From an uncultured Pseudomonadales bacterium (GTDB taxonomy: Bacteria; Pseudomonadota; Gammaproteobacteria; Pseudomonadales; Balneatricaceae): DNA of 64,000 nt. The notes beneath the pieces are model-generated. The model was not told the origin of the DNA, ran no database searches, and saw nothing but the letters and a program-made list of their open reading frames with translations. The DNA lies in the NCBI GenBank assembly GCA_937773555.1, contig CALJVT010000002.1, forward strand, positions 1-64,000. The letters run 5' to 3'. Of the stretch, positions 8,677 through 17,801 are shown in pieces. Made by a program: the position numbers and the translations under genes. Numbering within the stretch: the first letter of the stretch is position 1; each line of letters starts with the position of its first letter.

Positions 8677-9399
8677 TTAAACGTGGTTATACCTTTGCGG
8701 ATAATCAGTAATTATCGCATCCACGCCCCAACCCCAATGTGCTTTTACTAATTCAGGGTCATTTGGGGTATAACAATAAACCTCATAACCTGCAGCTTTT
8801 ATAGCTTCTACTTGCACTTTTTGCAATAGTTTGTAATTGCAATGACAGCTCACGGCATTAATGCTTTGCATTTGCGCAAACCAGTTTTCAGGGATTTCAT
8901 CGTATAACTTGCCAAGTTGCAATTCAGGCTGATGATTATGACAGTACTCTAACGCAGCTTGATCAAAGCTTGAAATAATTAGTTTATCAAGGTCTTCCCA
9001 ATGCTTTTGTAATAGTGCCAACACAGGTGCAACTACTTTCTCTGGACTATTTTCATAAAGTTTGAATTCTAAATTAAGCCCTAACCCTAGAGATTGAATT
9101 AAAACGATCGCCTCTTCAATGGTGGCCATCTTTTCGCCTTGAAACAAATCAGAGAACCAAGCGCCACAATCAAGTGCAGTTATGCTTGTGGCGTTATGGT
9201 CGCTAAGTAACCCTGTGCCATCAGAGCAGCGATCAACACTGTTGTCATGCCACATCACAATAGTGCCATCACCGCAGGCAACAGCATCTATTTCAACCCA
9301 TTGGCAGCCTTCTTCAGCGGCTTTTTTTAATGCTGATAAAGAGTTTTCAGGCGCTAAGCTAGAGAGCCCTCGATGCGCCATAATTTTTGAAGTTAACAT
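8677..9399 (-). CDS. ugpQ: Glycerophosphodiester phosphodiesterase
   Basis: The enzyme hydrolyses glycerophosphodiesters to glycerol-3-phosphate and an alcohol. All expected GDPD-family motifs are visible: the HRG followed by APENS near the N-terminus, the metal-binding E-x-D in WVEIDAV, and the catalytic HD in MWHDNSVDR with the following C-S-D-G-T-G turn. The length (about 240 residues) and absence of a signal peptide match cytoplasmic UgpQ rather than periplasmic GlpQ. I use the ATG at 9399; an upstream TTG at 9411 and a downstream ATG at 9381 remain possible. It lies about 155 bp after ugpC and 50 bp before the GlpR-like gene, all on the minus strand, so it probably works on diesters taken up by the Ugp importer. 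Confidence 0.88.
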   Translation of the reverse strand: MLTSKIMAHRGLSSLAPENSLSALKKAAEEGCQWVEIDAVACGDGTIVMWHDNSVDRCSDGTGLLSDHNATSITALDCGAWFSDLFQGEKMATIEEAIVLIQSLGLGLNLEFKLYENSPEKVVAPVLALLQKHWEDLDKLIISSFDQAALEYCHNHQPELQLGKLYDEIPENWFAQMQSINAVSCHCNYKLLQKVQVEAIKAAGYEVYCYTPNDPELVKAHWGWGVDAIITDYPQRYNHV

Positions 9400-9554
9400 G
9401 CTTTGTCCCAATGTGTTTGACTAATGTTTAGTTTAGTTTTTGTTGTTCTCTAACTCAGTAATCTTATGTTACAGACCAAAGGCGTGCCACTGATAAATGT
9501 GAGTTTAGCCAAGGCAGACCACTAAAAATTGATGAGATAGCGTCGTTATATTGT

Positions 9555-10607
9555 TTAATAAATCCTCTGCTGAGTGTTAGTATCAAAGAAATATAGTTTT
9601 TCTGTATTAAAGCTGAAGGGGTAGACAGCACCAATTTTGGCATCTAATTGGCCATCACATTGGATTACAACCGGTTGCTCAGAGTTTTCCATTTTTAGGT
9701 ACAATAAAACGTTAGACCCTAACTTTTCAATCATCTGCACCGTTCCTTGTAAGTCTGAGACTGACTGATTGAAATGTTCAGGCCTGATGCCTAACACTAT
9801 TTTGCCACGCTGGGTAACGTGTGTAGGTGTGGCAATACTCTGTTGTCCTATTTTTATGCTTTCATCACACACTTCACAATCTAAAAAGTTCATAGCCGGA
9901 GAGCCAATAAAGCCTGCTACAAATTGATCTTTAGGATCGTCATAAATTTCCATTGGCGTGCCAATTTGCGCAGCAATGCCATTATTCAAAACAACTAACC
10001 GGTCCGCCATTGTCATCGCTTCAACTTGATCATGAGTTACATAGATCGTTGTCACAGCAAGTTTTTGTTGTAGCGTTTTAATTTGCATGCGCATTTGTAC
10101 GCGTAACTTAGCATCTAAGTTAGAAAGCGGCTCATCAAACAAGAACACCTTAGGGTCGCGCACAATGGCGCGACCCATTGCTACTCGCTGGCGTTGGCCA
10201 CCAGAAAGCTTGCTAGGGCGACGTTGCAGGTAGTCTTGAATTTGCAGTAATTTAGCCACATCTTGTACGCGTTTATCTATTTCATCCTTAGGCATTTTCA
10301 TTAGCTTTAAACCATAGGCCATATTGTCATATACCGTCATATGGGGATAAAGGGCATAGTTTTGAAAGACCATCGAAATACCACGATCTTTTGGCTCAAG
10401 GTCATTAACGACCTTATCATCAATTTTAACTTCACCAGAGGTGATGCTCTCTAGTCCCGCGACCATCCGTAGCAGGGTAGATTTACCGCAGCCGGATGGG
10501 CCTACTAAAACAATAAACTCGCCTTCCTCAATATCTATATTGATACCGTGAATAACTTCGGTATCTTGGTATGACTTTTTCAGTTGTTGCATGTTGATAG
10601 TTGACAT
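9555..10607 (-). CDS. ugpC: Glycerol-3-phosphate ABC importer ATPase
   Basis: This is a MalK/UgpC-type ATPase of 350 residues. The Walker A motif GPSGCGKST is at about 36-44, the signature LSGGQRQR at about 134-141, Walker B and catalytic Glu in VFLFDEP at about 154-160, and the switch His in YVTHD at about 194. A C-terminal OB/TOBE regulatory domain (about 240-350) carries GIRPEHF, as in the CUT1 sugar-importer group. It powers UgpA-UgpE. The ATG at 10607 has a GGAGAA ribosome site, and the gene starts 2 bp after the ugpE stop. Assignment to glycerol-3-phosphate rests on the adjoining ugpQ and glpR genes, because ATPases of this class are similar across sugars. Confidence 0.9.
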   Translation of the reverse strand: MSTINMQQLKKSYQDTEVIHGINIDIEEGEFIVLVGPSGCGKSTLLRMVAGLESITSGEVKIDDKVVNDLEPKDRGISMVFQNYALYPHMTVYDNMAYGLKLMKMPKDEIDKRVQDVAKLLQIQDYLQRRPSKLSGGQRQRVAMGRAIVRDPKVFLFDEPLSNLDAKLRVQMRMQIKTLQQKLAVTTIYVTHDQVEAMTMADRLVVLNNGIAAQIGTPMEIYDDPKDQFVAGFIGSPAMNFLDCEVCDESIKIGQQSIATPTHVTQRGKIVLGIRPEHFNQSVSDLQGTVQMIEKLGSNVLLYLKMENSEQPVVIQCDGQLDAKIGAVYPFSFNTEKLYFFDTNTQQRIY

Positions 10608-10609
10608 TA

Positions 10610-11449
10610 TTACTTCTCCGAATCCGTCAGGCCTTTAACAAAAATTTTCTGCATAAAAATAACCACTAAAATAGGTGGCAGCATTGCAACAAGGGCTGTC
10701 ATCATGATCAGGTGCCACATAGGCTCACTCTCTCCAGATTCCAGCATTTGTTTAATACTCATTACGACTGTGTACATGTCAGGATCTGTGGTCACAAGCA
10801 GTGGCCACAGATACTGATTCCAACCAAATATAAACAAAATAACGAACAAAGCAGCTATATTAGTTCTCGACATAGGGATGACCACATCAAAGAAAAATCG
10901 CATAGGGCTTGCACCGTCTATCCTAGAGGCTTCCATTAATTCGTCAGGGATAGTCATAAAGGTTTGTCTAAACATAAACGTAGCAGTTGCAGAAGCGATC
11001 AGTGGGATGCTTAAGCCGGCATAAGTATCAAGCATGCCGAAGTTAGCGATCACTTCATAAGTGGGCAGTATCCGCACTTCAACTGGCAGCATTAAAGTAA
11101 GGAATATCATCCAAAAAAAGAACATACGAAAGCGAAATTTAAAGTAGACGATTGCAAAGGCAGAAATGATTGAAATTACAATTTTACCTACCGAAATCAT
11201 CAACGCCATGGCCAAGCTGTTCAGCAATGTTAAGTGAATAGGTGCACTAAAGCCTTTGCCACTAAAAAGCAGTTTGAGATTAATCCAAAACTGATTGCCC
11301 GGTAACAACGGCAATGGCACTTGTGTTAACCGCAAAGCGTCGTGGCTAGCTGCAACAACCATTACCCATATAGGGAATACAATTAACGCTACCCCTAAGA
11401 TCAACACCGTATGACTGACAAAAGTCGCCATTGGTCTATTTTCTATCAT
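10610..11449 (-). CDS. ugpE: Glycerol-3-phosphate ABC importer permease UgpE
   Basis: The product is a six-helix inner-membrane permease of 279 residues of the MalG/UgpE type. The cytoplasmic EAA loop that docks the ATPase is at about residues 173-192, reading [14 protein letters not shown] and ending in a VVIPMS helix. It pairs with UgpA to form the channel. Its ATG overlaps the last base of the ugpA stop (TAATG), a sign of translational coupling, and ugpC follows after 2 bp. There is nothing unusual in length or motifs. Substrate is inferred from the cluster. Confidence 0.9.
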   Translation of the reverse strand: MIENRPMATFVSHTVLILGVALIVFPIWVMVVAASHDALRLTQVPLPLLPGNQFWINLKLLFSGKGFSAPIHLTLLNSLAMALMISVGKIVISIISAFAIVYFKFRFRMFFFWMIFLTLMLPVEVRILPTYEVIANFGMLDTYAGLSIPLIASATATFMFRQTFMTIPDELMEASRIDGASPMRFFFDVVIPMSRTNIAALFVILFIFGWNQYLWPLLVTTDPDMYTVVMSIKQMLESGESEPMWHLIMMTALVAMLPPILVVIFMQKIFVKGLTDSEK

Positions 11450-12330
11450 TAGTATTCTACCTTGCGCTCTACATATTTAAATTGGACTACGGTAAGTAAA
11501 ATAACAATAAACATTAAAATAACTGACTGCGCAGCAGACCCACCAAGATCAAGCCCAACAAAACCATCATTAAATACTTTGTAAACCAGTATCTCAGTTG
11601 AATTACCTGGCCCTCCACTGGTGATTGCGTGAATTATGCCAAAAGTATCGAAGAAGGCGTAAATGATGTTGACGACCAATAAAAAGAAAGTTGTAGGTGA
11701 AATCAGTGGGAAAATAATGGTACGAAACCGATGCAATGGCCCTGCGCCATCAATGGCAGCGGCTTCAATTAACGATTTTGGAATAGAGTGCATAGCGGCA
11801 ACAAAGAATAAGAAATTGTAGCTAACTTGTTTCCAAGCAGCAGCAATAATAACTAAGCTCATTGCCTGGCCACTATTGAGTTTATGATTCCAATTTATGC
11901 TTACAATGTCGAGAAAATAAGGGACGATCCCCAATGTTGGATTAAACAAAAACAACCACAAAGTACCTGCTAAAACCGGGGCTACTGCGTAGGGAATAAT
12001 TAGGAGTGTTCTATAAGTATGGGAACCTTTAATGACCCTGTCAGCTAGCGCTGCAAAAAATAATGCAAACCCCATAGAAAGTGCGGCGACAGAGACTGAA
12101 AAGAAGGCAGTTCTAGTGAATGAGTTTAAATAATTTTCACTATCATAAAGTTCAGCGAAATTGTCGAACCATACGAATTCAGTCGATAATCCAAAGGCAT
12201 CTTCTAGTAAAAACGATTGGTAAAGGGCTTGAACCGCTGGCCAAATAAAAAATAATAAGGTAATGGTTATTTGTGGCGCTACCAATAAATAAGGTAAATA
12301 CGATGTGTTGTAATGGACACGTTTATGCAT
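11449..12330 (-). CDS. ugpA: Glycerol-3-phosphate ABC importer permease UgpA
   Basis: This 293-residue permease of the MalF/UgpA type has six predicted membrane helices starting near residue 13, and the conserved EAA loop at about 189-210 ([15 protein letters not shown] and FPLI). The short N-terminus, without the extra MalF helices, is normal for UgpA. It is first of the permease-ATPase block and is separated from ugpB by 286 bp that hold a strong hairpin. It forms the heterodimeric channel with UgpE in the inner membrane. Confidence 0.9.
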   Translation of the reverse strand: MHKRVHYNTSYLPYLLVAPQITITLLFFIWPAVQALYQSFLLEDAFGLSTEFVWFDNFAELYDSENYLNSFTRTAFFSVSVAALSMGFALFFAALADRVIKGSHTYRTLLIIPYAVAPVLAGTLWLFLFNPTLGIVPYFLDIVSINWNHKLNSGQAMSLVIIAAAWKQVSYNFLFFVAAMHSIPKSLIEAAAIDGAGPLHRFRTIIFPLISPTTFFLLVVNIIYAFFDTFGIIHAITSGGPGNSTEILVYKVFNDGFVGLDLGGSAAQSVILMFIVILLTVVQFKYVERKVEY

Positions 12331-12568
12331 TGCAATACCAAGGTTTTAACGAAGTTGAGTGGATATTCTGGAGTATTAAATTAACCTTCCACCTATATTA
12401 GCTTTAAAGAATAAGTATTTAAACAGCTGAAATTGGGGCAAGCAGAGAATTAGGGATAGTCTTTTTGCTAAACAGCATTGTGCATTGTTAACTGTTGAGA
12501 ATCCACAGAGGATATGAGCTTATTAACTATTGATTTAAAGTGTGTAAAAAGAAATTTATAAAAGCAGT

Positions 12569-12596
12569 GACAGCCTACTTTTCCAAGTAGGCTGTC
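12569..12596 (-). promoter_or_regulatory. Perfect 12-bp stem-loop between ugpB and ugpA
   Basis: GACAGCCTACTT (12569-12580) and AAGTAGGCTGTC (12585-12596) are perfect inverted arms around a 4-base loop, starting 20 bp past the ugpB stop. On the minus strand the bases after the stem are only weakly T-rich. It therefore looks more like a processing or attenuation hairpin that protects the ugpB message and limits permease expression than a full terminator, as is known for binding-protein-dependent importers. Confidence 0.75.
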
Positions 12597-12616
12597 GTTG
12601 GATCATTTATGCTTGA

Positions 12617-13921
12617 TCACTTATTAGCTTTTTCAAACTTGCGTAATAGCTTGTTTGATTGCGAAACTGCATCATCCATTGCTTCTTGAGCCGTTTTTGA
12701 GCCATTCCAGATTTTTTCCATTTCTGCATTGATAACATCGCGGACCTGAACAAAATTACCAAAACGTACGCCTCTAGAGTTTTTAGTAGGAGTGTTTAAA
12801 CTTAACTGTTTAATAGCAATGTCTGTACCCGGATTTTTATCGTAAAAACCTTCTTTCTTACTTAACTCATAAGCGGCCGTCGTGATAGGCACGTAGCCCG
12901 TTTCTTGATGCCACCAAGATTGTACTTCAGCAGAAGATAGGTAGCGCATAAATTCTGCAACACCTTTATATTCTTCTTTTTTATGGCCTTTTAAGGTCCA
13001 TAGGGTGGCTCCACCAATAATTGAATTTTGTGGAGCATTGGTTACGTTAGAATCGAACGGCATCATCGTTTGTGCATAGTCAAATTTAGCTTGGCCTTTT
13101 ATAGAACCATAGTATGCAGACGAGTTAATCCACATACCGCAATCGCCATTAGTAAACATTGCTAAGCTTTCACCACGTCTGCCACCATAAGTGAAACTGC
13201 CATCGGCTTGCATGTCAGACAAGCGCTGTAAATTTGCCGTTACATTTTTGTTATTAAAAGTGAATTCAGTGTCTAGACCGGCATAACCGTTCTGTTTGGT
13301 GCCAACAGCAATATTATTCCAGGCACTGTAGTTTTCAATTAAACCCCATGATTGCCAACCCACTGCAATACCACACTTCATTCCACTGTCAACCAGCTTC
13401 TTAGCGCTAGTTGTCACTTCGTCCCATGTCTCAGGTGCAGTATCTAATCCAGCTTTTTTGAATGCATCACGGTTGTACCAAAGCACAGGTGTAGAGCTGT
13501 TAAAAGGCATTGATAGCAATTCGCCTTCAGGTGTTTGGTAGTATGAGATTACCGCAGGTAAATAATCTGATTTATTTAATTTAACACCTGCATCATTCAT
13601 TACCTGCTCAATCGGATAAACAGCACCTTTCGCCGCCATCATGGTAGCAGTTCCCACTTCAAACACTTGCACAATGTGTGGCTGTTTTTTAGCTCTAAAA
13701 GCAGCAATAGCAGCTGTCATTGTTTCGGTATAGTTACCTTTATAAACCGCGTTAATTTGATAATCTGTTTGTGACGCATTGAAATCAGCAGTAATCTTGT
13801 TAACTCTTTCCGTGTTGGTGCCGCCCATTGCATGCCACCAATTAACTTCAACCGCAGCATTTGCTGCGCCAGAAAGTAGTGCTGCAGCGACTGAAGCTGC
13901 AACTAATGTTTTTTTAAGCAT
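12617..13921 (-). CDS. ugpB: Glycerol-3-phosphate-binding periplasmic protein
   Basis: This is the solute-binding subunit (434 residues). A clear signal peptide with a basic start (MLKKTL), a hydrophobic alanine-rich core and an ANAA cleavage site spans residues 1-23. The mature protein starts with VEVNWWHAMGG, the hallmark of UgpB, and retains the FNASQ, MPFNSSTPVLWYN and WINSSAYYG segments typical of that family. It should bind glycerol-3-phosphate or glycerophosphodiesters in the periplasm and deliver them to UgpAE. The ATG at 13921 has a GGGAGAG ribosome site. It is the first gene of the locus; about 750 bp of gene-free DNA upstream should hold its promoter, including GlpR-like half sites. 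Length is normal (E. coli 438). Confidence 0.93.
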   Translation of the reverse strand: MLKKTLVAASVAAALLSGAANAAVEVNWWHAMGGTNTERVNKITADFNASQTDYQINAVYKGNYTETMTAAIAAFRAKKQPHIVQVFEVGTATMMAAKGAVYPIEQVMNDAGVKLNKSDYLPAVISYYQTPEGELLSMPFNSSTPVLWYNRDAFKKAGLDTAPETWDEVTTSAKKLVDSGMKCGIAVGWQSWGLIENYSAWNNIAVGTKQNGYAGLDTEFTFNNKNVTANLQRLSDMQADGSFTYGGRRGESLAMFTNGDCGMWINSSAYYGSIKGQAKFDYAQTMMPFDSNVTNAPQNSIIGGATLWTLKGHKKEEYKGVAEFMRYLSSAEVQSWWHQETGYVPITTAAYELSKKEGFYDKNPGTDIAIKQLSLNTPTKNSRGVRFGNFVQVRDVINAEMEKIWNGSKTAQEAMDDAVSQSNKLLRKFEKANK

Positions 13922-14680
13922 TGGATCTCTCCCTTTAAAAACTGTTATTTAATTTATTGTTAACTTTATCGAACTAAAGTCGTTATTAAGTATCTAGTTT
14001 ACGGATCAAACAAATTTATTGCGTTTCAACTGTTCTCATCGAAACTGGTAAAAAGCTCCAATTTGCGAACTGCAGAGCGGCTAAAAATCATGACACTTTA
14101 ACGCCAGTCAATTGATACTACCCTATCGTAAGCTTGAAAAGCAATGTGTTCGAATGACGATAAAAAACCTATTTAATCGATTAAGTGATTAAAAAAACAC
14201 TTTATATTGCTCGTATGATCATCAAAAAAGCGCGATTGAATAATATTTTATTATAAGCCCGTAAGCCATTCGACTAGTCTAATGGGCCTATATGACGGCA
14301 AAATGACAAGCTTGTCGTATTAGCGTAAATCTATTTTTTAACAGGACGGATTCAACCGGTCACAGCAACACTCCTCAATAAAACGGGGTTTAAACATGAA
14401 GCATCCAAAATCCGATGACCTATAAAATGAAGGAAACTATCTGGCGCTTTTGGCGAAGTTTAAGCTGATACATAGGATTTCAGGGCCAGTAAAACCGCAC
14501 ATTTAAGTTGCTTTTACATGAAAGCAGAAAGGCATTTATACCTCCCTACCCTAGCTCACTAATCTTCCAGCACCAGCATAGTAGCGGTAAAGCGATGCAG
14601 AAAAGTATCTAAAAGAATGTGTTGGGCCTGACTCAGGAGTTAAGCGCTTTTCTTAGCAAATTGCAGTAAATGAATGCCTC
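13922..14680. other. Gene-free region upstream of ugpB, likely promoter
   Basis: No gene is supported here. The ugpB-proximal part contains a GTTCGATAA element (minus strand, 13966-13974) that equals the core of the E. coli GlpR operator, a second TGTTCGAAT at 14146-14154, and a perfect 12-bp palindrome TTAATCGATTAA at 14173-14184. These are candidate regulator sites for the glycerol-3-phosphate locus. The rest (about 14350-14680) has no structure that I can interpret. Confidence 0.45.
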
Positions 14681-15001
14681 TTAAGACTCACTTCTTAAGT
14701 ATCTAAACCGCCTAGCCCTAGTTTTGTATGGTGCTGGATCAGGTGCTAAGCGTAAGCCACGCGCGGTTAACGCCTCTTCAATGTTAAAGAGCGTTACCTG
14801 ACCTGCGTTGGGTATTCTTGTAATCATTAAAGGGGTGCACTGCACTAGCTGTTCAATCGTCAAGATTCCCGAAGCGCTTAATGCGTTCGCGGTTCTCGTC
14901 CGCAACGCCAGCTTTGTTATAAGCTCTCCAGCAAAGTTGTTGTCTTGACAAATTTCTTTAAAAAAAACCACTTGGTTCGACTTGCCTCTAAACCTATCCA
15001 T
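14681..15001 (-). CDS. Free-standing RNA polymerase alpha-CTD-like protein
   Basis: The 106-residue protein aligns by eye with the C-terminal domain of the RNA polymerase alpha subunit (about residues 28-86), but has no alpha N-terminal domain. LRTRTANAL corresponds to the E. coli segment with Arg265 and Asn268 (here R36 and N39), which contact UP-element DNA. IPNAG corresponds to the turn with Gly296, and the IEEALTARGL helix matches the end of the domain. Lys298 of E. coli is replaced by Val. A hydrophilic leader of about 25 residues and a basic tail (KTRARRFRYLR) flank the fold. It may bind AT-rich DNA or regulators as a free domain. It begins 30 bp after a terminator and is otherwise isolated. 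Function is inference. Confidence 0.75.
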   Translation of the reverse strand: MDRFRGKSNQVVFFKEICQDNNFAGELITKLALRTRTANALSASGILTIEQLVQCTPLMITRIPNAGQVTLFNIEEALTARGLRLAPDPAPYKTRARRFRYLRSES

Positions 15002-15031
15002 TTAACGTCTCTTTAGTTTTTAATTTTCACC

Positions 15032-15056
15032 AAAAAAGCCCAGCTTTGCTGGGCAA
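15032..15056 (-). terminator. Intrinsic terminator of the gene at 15185-15595
   Basis: On the minus strand, GCCCAGC-AAA-GCTGGGC forms a 7-bp GC-rich stem with a 3-base loop, followed directly by six T residues. It lies about 130 bp past the stop of the membrane-protein gene and just ahead of the alpha-CTD-like gene, so it separates their transcripts. Confidence 0.85.
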
Positions 15057-15184
15057 AGCACACAAGAAAATTTTAAAACGTGTTATGTATGCTGGGACAA
15101 ACGAAAGGTTCATAAAAACAACCGAGGCGCTTCGTTAATCAAAAGACAGAATAGGTTCGACCACATCAATGAAACCAACGTAGA

Positions 15185-15595
15185 TTAACCATGGCCACTA
15201 AACACCATATCACGAGTTTCTAATCTAAATACGGCTCGGTAGCACATTGTTGCTGCGAAACCTGTCGCAACCACCGGCACCACCTGCAGAGGGATGCTGT
15301 GAGACACAACCAACGCTATCAAAGTTGCACACGGGATCGTAAACCCAACGCCCAAAGCCAACAAAATAGATCGTTGGGATTTGGCATCACTCACTTCACG
15401 AACACCAAGTATCATCACAGCCCCCATTAATGCCATAGCTGCCATCATATAACGCTTCACAATCCCCACTTCTAGCGCCAGGCCTTCTGCATTTGGGAAC
15501 ATGTTAAAGGTAAACACATCAGGTGCTGAGATAAAGGCCACCGCAAAAAAGGTGGATAGCGCTGCACAGACGGAAGTGATCGACTTGTATTTCAT
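15185..15595 (-). CDS. Small four-helix membrane protein, unknown
   Basis: I do not recognise this 136-residue protein with certainty. It has four predicted membrane helices (about residues 7-27, 45-65, 75-98 and 102-122) with short polar loops, and layout and size recall DUF4345-like inner-membrane proteins. The RYMMAAMALMGA and FRLET motifs are the only polar conserved-looking points. A strong terminator follows, and two perfect TGTTCA-N5-TGAACA dyads lie 130-180 bp upstream, so it is likely a singly transcribed, regulated gene. The AT-rich leader contains no other frame. Confidence 0.7.
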   Translation of the reverse strand: MKYKSITSVCAALSTFFAVAFISAPDVFTFNMFPNAEGLALEVGIVKRYMMAAMALMGAVMILGVREVSDAKSQRSILLALGVGFTIPCATLIALVVSHSIPLQVVPVVATGFAATMCYRAVFRLETRDMVFSGHG

Positions 15596-16165
15596 TATTA
15601 CTATTCAGTCCATAAAGTTAAGGCGATATTCTGGGTGCCTTTTAAAATAATTCTAGCTGTTTTATGCAGCATTTTTTAAGGCTTCCAAAATAACCTAAAA
15701 AACTTACAGATGTTTATTTGTAGATGTTCATTAACTGAACATTGGTTAATTTGTGTGTTCAAAAGCTGAACATATTGTCACACCCATACCGAGTTAAAAT
15801 TTAACCTGAGTCTGTCGAGTTTTATATCAATATACTTGCGCTGAAACGAACTTAAGCGGTAATGCAGCTGGGTAACCTATCAGCAGGCAGTGGCCTACAC
15901 TTGGGGGTTGAAAATGGTCAGGACCTAACCTAAGCTGTAGTTTTTCAGTTTATGAAAGGTATTTAACTACCTTAACCATAAAGCCCACAAAGCAACTGTT
16001 GGCAAAGGTGTAACACTCATGCTGATGATCAGACCCACACGCCTTCCCATAGTTTTAGCGCACGATTGAAGACACATTTATGATAAGGTTTATGACGATA
16101 ATAAGGGTTAACCTGCACTAGTAACGGTGCAACAAAGTAAATCAGACAGAAGTTGGATTTTAATT
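15596..16165. other. Divergent intergenic region, 570 bp
   Basis: This separates the minus-strand membrane-protein gene from the plus-strand CIA30 gene. Apart from the paired dyads at 15724-15772, described separately, I see no coding sequence. It presumably contains both promoters. AT content rises near 15660-15720 and again near 16130-16165. Confidence 0.5.
15724..15772. promoter_or_regulatory. Paired TGTTCA-N5-TGAACA operator-like dyads
   Basis: TGTTCA-TTAAC-TGAACA occupies 15725-15741 (arms extend to 7 bp, 15724-15742), and TGTTCA-AAAGC-TGAACA occupies 15756-15772. Both have perfect 6-bp arms and a 5-bp spacer, with centres 31 bp apart, very close to three helical turns, so two dimers would bind the same DNA face. 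Placement upstream of the gene starting at 15595 suggests operators for that gene. No candidate regulator gene is adjacent. Confidence 0.7.
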
Positions 16166-16750
16166 ATGATGAAATGGACATATAATTTTAGTATAAAAAA
16201 GGTAGTTTTTTTAGTGTTGCTAAGCCTTACAGCCACGGCTTCTGCTAGTGAAGAAAACCTTAGCTTTCCATTTACTTCCGACAGTGGCAAATATTGGCAG
16301 TACGTTAGTGATAGAACTATGGGGGGAATATCCAATGGCCAGGTTACACTTGAGCAGGATGCTGGCATATCGTTTGCCAAACTTACTGGCAATGTAAGTA
16401 CAAAGAATAATGGCGGTTTTATTCAATTACGCTCGAGAATCTCATTTGCCAATTCTGACAAAACCGGCAAAGAACTTCAGGGGGTTCGCCTGAATGTGCG
16501 TGGTAATGGTGAAACGTATCATATTTTTATTAGAACTAATGATACTAGATCTTATTCAGATTATTATTCAGCCACCTTTCAGGCAAATACCAGCTGGGAA
16601 GTGATTGATTTCCCTTTTAGTAGCTTTGAACGCAAGCGTGCACCTGATTCAACCTTACGCGCTAGAAACATAAGAGCCTTTGCTGTTGTTGCTTATGGCC
16701 GTGATTTTACAGCTGATGTTTCTGTGTCTACTGTGGATTTTTACTACTAA
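16166..16750 (+). CDS. CIA30-family secreted protein
   Basis: The product belongs by eye to the CIA30 family (complex I intermediate-associated protein 30 / galactose-binding-like fold). After a basic N-terminus and a hydrophobic signal segment (about residues 9-24, ending SASEENL), the mature region starts with the characteristic WQYVSDRTMGGISNG, continues through LTGNVSTKNNGGFIQLRS and LNVRGNGETYHIFIRTN, and ends with the FPFSSFERKR and VAYGRDF blocks. In bacteria these are usually secreted single-domain proteins of unknown role. I use the ATG pair at 16166/16169, because an upstream in-frame ATG at 16127 would precede the signal with 13 hydrophilic residues. It stands alone. Confidence 0.85.
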   Translation: MMKWTYNFSIKKVVFLVLLSLTATASASEENLSFPFTSDSGKYWQYVSDRTMGGISNGQVTLEQDAGISFAKLTGNVSTKNNGGFIQLRSRISFANSDKTGKELQGVRLNVRGNGETYHIFIRTNDTRSYSDYYSATFQANTSWEVIDFPFSSFERKRAPDSTLRARNIRAFAVVAYGRDFTADVSVSTVDFYY

Positions 16751-16805
16751 CACCAGCCCCAGATACTAGCACCTGTAATCTATTTACTATGGTGCCTTGT
16801 GAGGC

Positions 16806-17725
16806 TCAAAATGCCAGTTGAGTGCCCACTTTAATCTGCTGCTCATCAGTTGCCAGCATGGCAATAGTGTCACCTTTAGTAACGAAATGATGGCCAGTAA
16901 TGCTAAACAACACACCATTACAAGGTGCCATTATTGGGATAGATTGTGCAGTAAGGCTGTCAAGCAAAACGACGTCTGCAAACGGGGCACCAGCCTTTAA
17001 AGTATCGCCCAACTTTGATCGATAGGTAACAATGCCAGACATTAAGGCGTTCACCATTTTCACTTGATCTACGCCCAGCTGCTTCAGTTTAAAAGGGTTT
17101 TGTGGTGCCTGTGACATCTTCTTCTAAACAAATGTGAAAGCCCAATGCGTTAGCAAGTGCCTTACCCATCTGTTGTTGGTGTACACCATAAAAAAACATG
17201 GGGCAATGCAACATCATCACAATGTAAGTCCAGCACGTAGTGTGCATCGATAGAATGGGCCAGTAGTATTTTATGCAATGAGTTTATTTCAAAATCATCT
17301 GATCTTTGGCTCACCAGGTTTTTTAGGCCTGTTCGCATAAGCTGATCGTTTTCTAGCAGATCATCACCAAATGAACCTATTAAACTAGTCATTACTTGGT
17401 CAGCATTGATGGCCATATTACGGTTAAAGTTTTGCCCAGTATGCCAGTCGCAGCGACCAATCACATGACCAAAAGACCGCTGCCTTAAACCCACTGGGTT
17501 AGCAAAAGGCACTAATAGAATTTCTGCATTAATTGCGCCCTGCTGGTCAAGCTGTTGCAAATGCCTCAGTAAGTGCTGCGCACCAAGCGGCCCAGGGTAT
17601 TCGTCAGCATGCAGGCCAGCCTGAATATAAACTTTCTTGCCACCCTTTGAACCAAAGCGATGCAAGTGAATATGTGCTTCATTGCCTACGCTTGCAGCAG
17701 GTAGTTTTATTGTTGCAAATGTCAT
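16806..17725 (-). pseudogene. Broken aspartoacylase/AstE-family deacylase gene
   Basis: Two minus-strand frames together give the two ends of one zinc amidohydrolase of the succinylglutamate desuccinylase/aspartoacylase family. The 5' part (17725-17162) has the Zn motif GLHADEYPG (H-x2-E) and the third ligand in VLDLHCD. It is then cut by TAA. Removing one G from the GGG run at 17165-17167 restores reading into DGKALANALGFHICLEED. The 3' part (17117-16806) carries the C-terminal lipoyl/barrel-like region with ALMSGIVTYRSKLGD and PCNGVLFSITGHHFV. Between them about 70-80 residues expected in the family, including the catalytic Glu segment, are missing. A frameshift plus an internal deletion therefore mean loss of function. 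Only sequencing error could explain the frameshift, and it would not explain the deletion. Confidence 0.8.
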
Positions 17726-17801
17726 GTTGACAACTCGTTAATATGCAACGTGTTAGTAGGTGTTCATCACAGACCTATACGTCCACACTATTTAGAACGG
17801 G

